64,000 nucleotides of DNA from the NCBI RefSeq assembly GCF_000003815.2, contig NC_049981.1, forward strand, positions 26,179,670-26,243,669, written 5' to 3'. The DNA comes from Branchiostoma floridae. Its lineage: Eukaryota; Chordata; Leptocardii; Amphioxiformes; Branchiostomatidae. Position numbers and translations under genes: made by a program. Below are positions 56,401 to 64,000 of this stretch, in pieces; position 1 is the first letter of the stretch; each line of letters begins with the position of its first letter. The notes beneath the pieces were generated by a model. That model was not told the DNA's origin. It searched no databases and saw nothing but the letters and a program-made list of their open reading frames with translations.

Positions 56401-59400
56401 TTGCATATTCAAGTCATAATTTGCATAATATACTTCCAATCACGTGGGTTTTCATGACACTTATATAGTTGGAAATATGGAAAGTCATCCTTTATTGACT
56501 TATCCTATTTCAAAGTGTGCAACTGAAACGTCCTTTCAGTTCTAGAGGAAACTGTCAGAGGGCATAAAATGACTTATTCCGAGCACAAGAGCACTGGAGT
56601 TAGAGGCGCACAGACAGCAAGTGCCGTGAGCCTGTGGAAGCTGCCCCCTTAGCATGAACCAATATGAGATACAAGCACTTCAAACTAATCTGAGATTGGA
56701 TAACTTCCTTTTAGCAGAATATCAGATAAAGCTGGACCTGTTTGTCGATGTAACTTCGGACGCAGCCAACTTAAACATGCATATTCACGAGTTACAACTA
56801 CTCTCAACTACAGGCATATGTAGTTCGCGCTAATATTTTTGACTAAAAATAAACTGCGAATGCAGATATACGTATGACGACGGATGTACGTCAGAAACTA
56901 AAATATTCAACGTAACACCCTACGGCATAGGCATTAACTTAACAGGGTTGCACACAATAAAGCGTAGGATGGGGTGGCATGCTAACGATGACTCTATTGG
57001 TAGACTGCACAGTGAGTTGTGTTTTTCAGTGTTTATTCTATTTTCAGTATTGACGTTACGACGAAACTCTGTGGCGCCTCTCAACTTTAATGGGACTCTT
57101 GGGCACTTAAGTAAACTTTAGAGTGAGTAAAAGGCATCCTAAGAACAAGCGTATATTTCTGATACTTAAAGGCCTGCAGAAAGGCGGGTAAAACGTCTCG
57201 GCCGCGCAAAAACAACAGCTAAAATTGGCACCCTAATGGTCTGTCGTTAAGACCACTTAAAGGGCCTGTTTTGCTATAATTGGTGCGCAGTGAACACCAC
57301 TGCTCGGTGAATTTAGATCAGCAATTAAAGTTGCACTTCGTGAACAGTCTTCACAAGAGAGGCCAGTGCCAATCAAGACCTGATCTTTTTGACCTGACGG
57401 AGGTCCTGTCTGAATATTGCAAGGGGAACTTGTCCATCGTAACCAGGTGGTTACGCCTCAAAGTGTTATTAGGTCAATGGGTAAAATGGGGAAGCTCTAT
57501 ATGAAGACTATATGAAGTGCTTAGTACTTCTGTAGGAACCGACGCTATTGATGAAAAGTAATTGTCAAAAGTGATTGATAGCATATTTGATTTGCTGACA
57601 TGGTTACAGAGTAAAATAGGGTTCATCGTGACCAAAGAAGACAATAAACTTTTGCATTGATGTGATGCCTTGGAAGTATGCAGTTAGGGATTTTAAGAAT
57701 GTTTAGCTGTACCCCAAACAGCACAAATGCAGGAAGGTCCTAGTTTGCTTAAGAACTATTCTGACTGAACGAGTATAGCACAACGTCCATGAATTTCATA
57801 AAGTGAAAATTACAGCACTTGAATATTACCTTGCTGAAAGTAGGTTTGATTTGCAACAGATACCTGGTAAAGGCGATATATCACCGAGCATCTAATGAAT
57901 TTCAACGAATATGTTTTTATGAGTTTTGTGTCTTTTGTTGGCTTTTTAGTTATAGTTGTACAGTTTCGATGCGTTCTTAATGGAACTTACGTTAACGTTT
58001 TAAAATGTAGGTTGTGAAGTATAACACAAGTTCAATTATGATCGCAGCGACGCCGCAGTCAAGTGAGATAACCCTATTCAGAATAATACAATATCCGCTC
58101 CGCCTTGTGGCAATAATGGCAAACAAAATGGCAGGTTACAGAAGTCAGATGATTGCAACCATTATATGTGGAAGATTTATACAATTTATGGACGATTGTA
58201 CATGTCGGAATTTATGAAGTAATAATGAAAACAATATCGTCAGCCGCCATGATAAACTGTGGTTATGTTGTTGACAGATTATGCGAAACTTTCATGGTGA
58301 AATTGGATTCTGGTGTTGGAAGTTGTAAAAGTAATAAAACCTTGAAAGCATTGCTATCAATGGGCTACCATTGAGATTGTAGATATCCTTTTATTACTAT
58401 AATTGGCGCTATTGGCGTTGAGGTCATGAACGAAGATCAACCATTTACCGTTGCTGTTCATTGAGTTCAATAAATTTTCCAAACAAGATTCATATTGTAG
58501 GTTACGCTGGTCAGACACTCTCATAACCTTATGTGCTGTGGCTCACAGTACGCCGTAAACCTGACAGAATAGAAATCGAGTGATGAATTTTAGAAAAGGT
58601 GGACTAGAAGCAGTGACAGTGATGAAATACTCTATTTCAGGGTAGCAGATAAGACCGTGCTCTGCCTCCAAGCTATAAGCCATAATTATGATCTACCACA
58701 TGGAAGACTTTTAAGAAGTACATTTTGTCTATGACATGACTTCGTGGGGATGTAAAAACATGAAATAGAATTCTTCAAATAAAGATTGGGCAAGAATCGG
58801 AAATGGCAAGCAAACTGTCTCACAACAATTACCTTAAAAACTAACTTAAAAACAATTTGTCAGTAGTGATCATGGGTAGCCAAGATCATGTATCAAAGCG
58901 ACGTTCAGTCTAAATAAACAGATAATATGTATGACACTACTACTAACTTTTTGAAAGAATACTTAGAAACCCTAATAACCCATCATGGATATTGACTGAA
59001 TTCGTAGGTGTAGGGAAAGTTGACCTTACAGTTACACCTGCACCTTACTCAAAAGAAAAATCCTTCAAGTTTTCTTCAAGGTCATCATATTGATGAATGC
59101 TTCTGTCTTGCGGAAAATCATGTTATATTGAGATAGAAAAGACAGAATTACTGTGTAAGCACCAGAGGAAAAGGAAGGATAATTCTGTTCTGGTATTCAT
59201 CTTCTGTGTATTTTCCTTGGTTGGGAGTTGCTTGTATAAAAACGGATAATGTCTATGAATCCTATGTCTATGAACCCTAAGATATATACAAGTTTTGCGG
59301 ATGAGGAAGTATTTTGTTATGTTCTCTGAACCCAAAGTGTAGAATTGCTCAATTTACAATACTCGTTGGCGTACGTTTGAGCTATATGTCCCGCCGTTTG

Positions 59401-60701
59401 GGAAGTAATAACAAATAAAACAAAACATATAAGGAATGATTAGCGAAATCAATGTTTGGTGAGTTAATGCTAAGGTTTACTGCAAAGGAAACAAGTCATA
59501 CTTTCATCGAATAATATAATTATTTCTGAATATTTTTTTCTGTGATGATTATAAGCCTGTTTTACCAGATCCTTTTTCTCTGATTGAAACCATAGCCAGT
59601 TATCTTCTTGGCACTTAATTACGTTGATACAGTCTCAAATGAGCATTACATCATGTCTACTTTAGACAGGTACGAATTAAAAAGCGAGACAACTTGTCCC
59701 CGGCCATCCTGTACGGTTGCCTTGCAGAGGAGTGCAGACCTCCGGTTAATGAAGCGTGGCTTTTCTGCTCTTTCTTCCTAGGAAAGTAGGTTGGGGCTAA
59801 TAAAGGGCGACACGGCTTGTGCACTTCTGTCCCTCTCAAGTGATTGGCCTTAATAAAGGCTGGTCCAATGTAGGCCCGATTGCTGGTGGTGTAAGGGAGA
59901 GCGGTGAAGGATTATACCGACCTTGCAGGCAATAACTCTACCGTGGGTGACAAGTTCACCGGAACACATGCTCACTCAAAGTCGGCCATGTTGGAAGACT
60001 GCTCTGTGCCTAGACTGCCAATTGGGTGTTATCTGAATTAGCAAAGCAGCTTCGGCTTCTTATAGTAACTACACTTGAATGCAATGATTGATTTGAATCC
60101 ACTTTGAAAGTATTGTTAATTACACATGAATGGTTTGTAAGATTGTGCTGCCAAGAAGAACATCAGAAAATGAGTCTGACAATTACGGGGAAATGCTACG
60201 TTTTCCGTGTATGTGGAAATCAACGTTTTATGATTAACGAAGACCTGTCAAATCTTTCAAAAGAGGAGAAATTAAGCTGTCTGCAGTAGCCAAATGCATA
60301 ACTTCTGCCATCATTTGTTTTTACAACCGGTAAAGGATCCCTGCTTATACCGTTAAATTTAATGATGCCAAGCTTCAGTTTCATTCCTCTACTCTAGTCA
60401 TGATTGATCTGGAAATCGTATATCACAGTAGAAAGCATGGAACCAGGTCCGGGAAAACAATTCTGGTGACGCCAGGAACTAGTCTTAAAGGTTACACCTG
60501 AGTGGGCAGATTACTCTGAATTCCTAGAAAATCACCGTTGAGGTAGGAGGTTAAGTACGCTTTGTCCTCCTGTAGAGACCTAGAGATAACTGTGGAGCAA
60601 AGAAAATCCGTTGAAAAGTAATCCTCATTCGCGACTGCCAAGCATGCCAGCCCGTTTCTGAATGAAGAAAATCGCTTTATCCTGCCCATCTATGTCTTTG
60701 T
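53478..60701. other. Intergenic sequence around the GPCR relic
   Basis: AT-rich, with no further recognised gene. Frames such as 53506-53829 (+) and 55219-55506 (+) lack motifs. Segment 59690-59900 is more GC-rich than its surroundings but unclassified. Confidence 0.45.
54180..54900 (-). pseudogene. Class A GPCR relic (TM2, TM3, TM6 traces), broken
   Basis: Read on the minus strand, about 54879-54775 encodes a TM2-like SIVVIANLALSQFLFAIFTV followed by PYYMYSAPF. Then come a TM3-like stretch with Cys (CRLTSIRVLLEVAICTSSIN) and YYLGF where a DRY-box region is expected. A stop follows at about 54586, then the same frame continues, and a frameshifted TM6-like NIVFAFVAIL lies near 54200. The usual Asp of TM2 (2.50) is Gln, the DRY motif is absent, TM4-TM5 are missing and TM7 was not found. 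It could be a decayed receptor or a chance hydrophobic frame; the TM2-TM3 order and spacing favour the former. Confidence 0.5.
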
Positions 60702-60953
60702 NNNNNNNNNNNNNNNNNNNNNNNNNNNNNNNNNNNNNNNNNNNNNNNNNNNNNNNNNNNNNNNNNNNNNNNNNNNNNNNNNNNNNNNNNNNNNNNNNNN
60801 NNNNNNNNNNNNNNNNNNNNNNNNNNNNNNNNNNNNNNNNNNNNNNNNNNNNNNNNNNNNNNNNNNNNNNNNNNNNNNNNNNNNNNNNNNNNNNNNNNNN
60901 NNNNNNNNNNNNNNNNNNNNNNNNNNNNNNNNNNNNNNNNNNNNNNNNNNNNN
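60702..60953. other. Assembly gap 3 (252 N)
   Basis: A run of 252 N. Unlike gap 1, I see no identical flanking sequence in the immediate 40 bases on either side. Confidence 0.95.
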
Positions 60954-63900
60954 TTTCGTTTAGCATTATACAAAGACACAAGCAGAACGTAACGTAACCG
61001 CTGCAGAAATACTCGTTCTACTTCACGCATCGTCCAGAATAACGACACGAATACGTAACGCTGTCCCAGATAGCCCATAAAACATCACTGTCTATAAACA
61101 TCTTAATCCCGGTCATTGATGCTTTTAGTGCCATTTATGTTTTGCATTGAATAATTGTTTGCTACACAGCTACATCACCGTTAACCGGATCATGCCGTTG
61201 TGTTATATCAACATCAGAATATCAAGGAAAATCACCACAGAAAATGTTTCTTCTCGGCGCCTGTACGTTTTATTATGCTACTCCAGCCATTTGCCTTGCA
61301 CCATGGTCGGAAATCGGGGTACCCTTGTCTTATCATTCATGCCTGCTCTGTTTGGGATCCAATAAAGGTGTCATGCGAATGCATTATGTACGGTACAGCG
61401 GCTATGAAACCTTATCACGGCGTTGCATTCTTCAAAGTACAAAATAGACCGGAAATCCCGCCAACAATATTCCGATGTGGCCTTACCAGCAGTGTCAAAA
61501 TGTACCGATAAAGGAGGCGAAAAAACAGGAGTGTTGCACTGACTGTATTCAAGAACCGTTCTGCACTTTGCTCAAAGCTATAAAACATTCATCAGAATGT
61601 TCATAACTTAATAACACAAAACCACGAAAATCCCCTCTACATTAAATTGCTACATGTTCTTTTGTAAATGACTGCTGGTGAAACTTAAGCTATTGGATTG
61701 TTTATCAACAGGGGCCATGTTATTAATCTGGCCGCACCTGTGGCCCCTTTTATAGAAGGACGCCCAGTCTGTATCCGGGGTTGGTACCTGGATTCCAAAT
61801 GACTCAGATCATCGTTAGGTTGATCGAAAGGAAAAAAAAATAGATCAATCATCACCATCGACTAATGACGACCAGACGAAAACTTTATTTTGACTTGAAG
61901 TCAAGAGACGAAATGCTTCACATACCGATCACATTACATGAGACATCAGAGTGGAATGGTTGATAACTCGTGGAGGCCAAGGCCAGATCTTTTTATATAT
62001 GTACACAGATTGTCCATAATAAGGCCTATGGAAAAAATTGTTTCCAGTTACTCGACTGACCCTGCCAAAAACCTGTCTCCCCAGATTTTTTTCTAGCCAG
62101 CCGCTAGCTATATAGCTAACAATTTCTAACTGACATCTAAGTGAGAAAATTCAAATGGATCGTAAGGTGGCGCTATTGAGTTATGATGTCGACAGGAATG
62201 AGGGAATTCATTGACGAGTTCATTCCTTTGATATTCAATTCTGTCAATTTTCAAGATATTTCACCACGGTACTTGATATAATATATAAGGATTTATATAA
62301 CGATAAACCCCTGAGACACTTGACACTTACGGATTTTTCGAAAATGACCAGCATATCACAGTATATTTTGTATGTTTCTTATGTATGTTTGTAAGTTTCT
62401 TAATACGTTTGATTATACTACTGCAACGATTATTGACAGTCCTAACGTTACATCCGGAAGAGGCTCCTGCACGTTCTACCTGCATGAGTGGTCAGAGTAC
62501 TCCAGGACCTGTGTAAGATGTAGAGTTGCAACCGTGTGTTAGCCAAGCAAAGTAAAATGTGTTTCCTGAAACGATTAGGGTAAGAAGGTTGGGATTCTGT
62601 CTTTCACATCTCGACCGAAGTGGTCCAACAAATGCAATTCAACAATGTAAAACTGTAATGTATCAGGCACCGATGTTTTTAACAACATGTGCTCATACAG
62701 ATATACATTGTACAAGCACGCGTAAACGTTTATAAATAAACTGAACAAAAAATTACAATGTTCGCTACACATTATGATTACGATACACATCAACTGTTTA
62801 AAGCCCTAAGCTGCAAACAGAGTGTGAAATTCAAGGGCTAGAGGGGTTTGTTCATTATATGAAGGCTCATGTGTGATATTTAGCAGAGTGGTTTTATATC
62901 CTGAAAAGTTGACAGAATTGCTAACTGCTGACTTCATTAACTAAATAGCGCCATCTTACGATTCACTGAGGAATAAAGAACATACGCACAGCATCCTTAC
63001 TGATTTTAAGATTTTACATTCAGCATGGATTTACGTGTGATCAACAAAGAATGATACATGTATCATTGAGAATACGCTTTGTCAAAACAGCAATATTGCT
63101 GTATTGTTGAAATGTTCATAGCGCATGGTGCTTTTTTCACCACCAGGCCTAACTGCAAGTAACGTTACTCAACTAAAGAAAGACTTCAGAATTAGCTTAT
63201 TGCTTTATTAATTTTTATGCTCTAGATCCAAACAGGTATCAATACCATATTATTTTCATATGACAAATGCAAATCGATCCGCCATATATCAAAGTGTAAA
63301 AGGTTATTCAGAAGCAATGTCAAGGTCAATACCCGAACTTGACTCCTCAGCTCTAATTTCACAGACTTACCCCATGACTTTTGATGGCCCATGCTTTTGA
63401 TTTCCATGTGCTTCGTCAACAAGTAGAATATATTTGTTGATGCTCGAAGGTGCCACTTGCATTTTTACTAGACCGACGCAACGGATCGCGACGTCTAGCA
63501 CTCTCAAATCCACCAAGAACCGCAGAAGCAAGCATCTTATCGTCTGATCAGTTATACACACGTGTGTTCAAGCAGCAGCCTAAAGTACCAACTTCGTGGA
63601 ACGTACAGAATACGTTTACAACGCAACGCTGAAGAACGTTCTTGAATATTCCAAAAGCTTCACTATCGTCAGCAGACCTGGCTTCGCCACTGCTAGAGGG
63701 CAGAATTATCACATGGCTGTTAGCACTGACACACGCATCCGCAGTTCCGAGAAATAGCTATTCTCTATTCTAACCAAGGACGAGTACACTGTCTGGATGA
63801 AAGTGAGATGTAACATACTTTGTGTGATGGATTACTAGTCTATAGTCTGAAAGTATGAAGGCTGTAGACCTTATAAAGTATGCATCATTTATCTTTTGCC

Positions 63901-64000
63901 AACCTGATTTCTTGTTTTATATATTTTAGCATAGTGAGCTACGTCACGGTCTTAAGTAGGATCAAAGAATAGATGGCTAGTTTGTATCAGCAAATTCAGT
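60954..64000. other. Right end of window, no recognised gene
   Basis: AT-rich sequence with short frames only. A minus-strand frame at 63367-63561 ends in a good donor-like 'ggtaagt', but no homology or partner exon was recognised. Confidence 0.45.

Noticed and set aside
1-64000. Bacterial-type systems such as CRISPR arrays, operons or phage modules
   Set aside because: Gene structure is spliced and eukaryotic; no spaced direct-repeat array or clustered intronless genes were seen.

Overview
This is a eukaryotic window, AT-rich and intron-rich, most likely from a cephalochordate (lancelet, Branchiostoma-like). The inference rests on two many-exon ionotropic glutamate receptor genes of a delta/epsilon-like type, known to be expanded in lancelets, plus short retroposons, CRE-rich foldback elements and compound microsatellites. 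There is no operon, phage, plasmid or CRISPR architecture. Species assignment is inference. LAYOUT: (1) Positions 344-14661, plus strand: the 3' three quarters of an ionotropic glutamate receptor (iGluR) gene, 14 coding exons homologous to exons 5-18 of its neighbour; the start and first four coding exons must lie left of the window. (2) 14662-19203: the 3' UTR and a roughly 4.5 kb AT-rich spacer with no recognisable gene. (3) 19204-48275, minus strand: a complete paralogue of 18 coding exons, signal peptide to stop. All splice phases join into one frame of 2922 nt (973 aa). (4) 48276-64000: mostly unrecognised sequence with one tRNA-derived SINE and a broken class A GPCR relic. THE RECEPTOR PAIR: the two genes are tail to tail (convergent). 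They share every intron position and phase across exons 5-18, and 11 of 14 shared exons have identical length. Both encode an amino-terminal LIVBP-like domain, a split S1/S2 ligand-binding domain, M1, a re-entrant M2 pore loop, M3 with [10 protein letters not shown]4, and a cytoplasmic tail with a conserved cysteine module and a C-terminal T-K-L PDZ ligand. Two features stand out: arginine is genomically encoded at the position equivalent to the AMPA/kainate Q/R site in both genes, and the Cys-rich tail module is conserved. They probably encode subunits of the same or related membrane channels. REPEATS: the 9 kb intron 5 of the minus gene (28316-37278) is a repeat nest. It holds an 84-bp strictly alternating purine-pyrimidine tract, a retroposon with a 16-bp target-site duplication, a 60-bp-arm hairpin, a 163-bp tandem array and a tandem duplication of about 0.6-0.75 kb. 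Intron 2 carries an 840-bp CRE-rich element with inverted ends. Three assembly gaps (N runs) occur; the first is flanked by identical 38-bp sequence and looks like an assembly artefact. All coordinates were read by eye from splice consensus and homology between the two paralogues; no alignment or database search was run.
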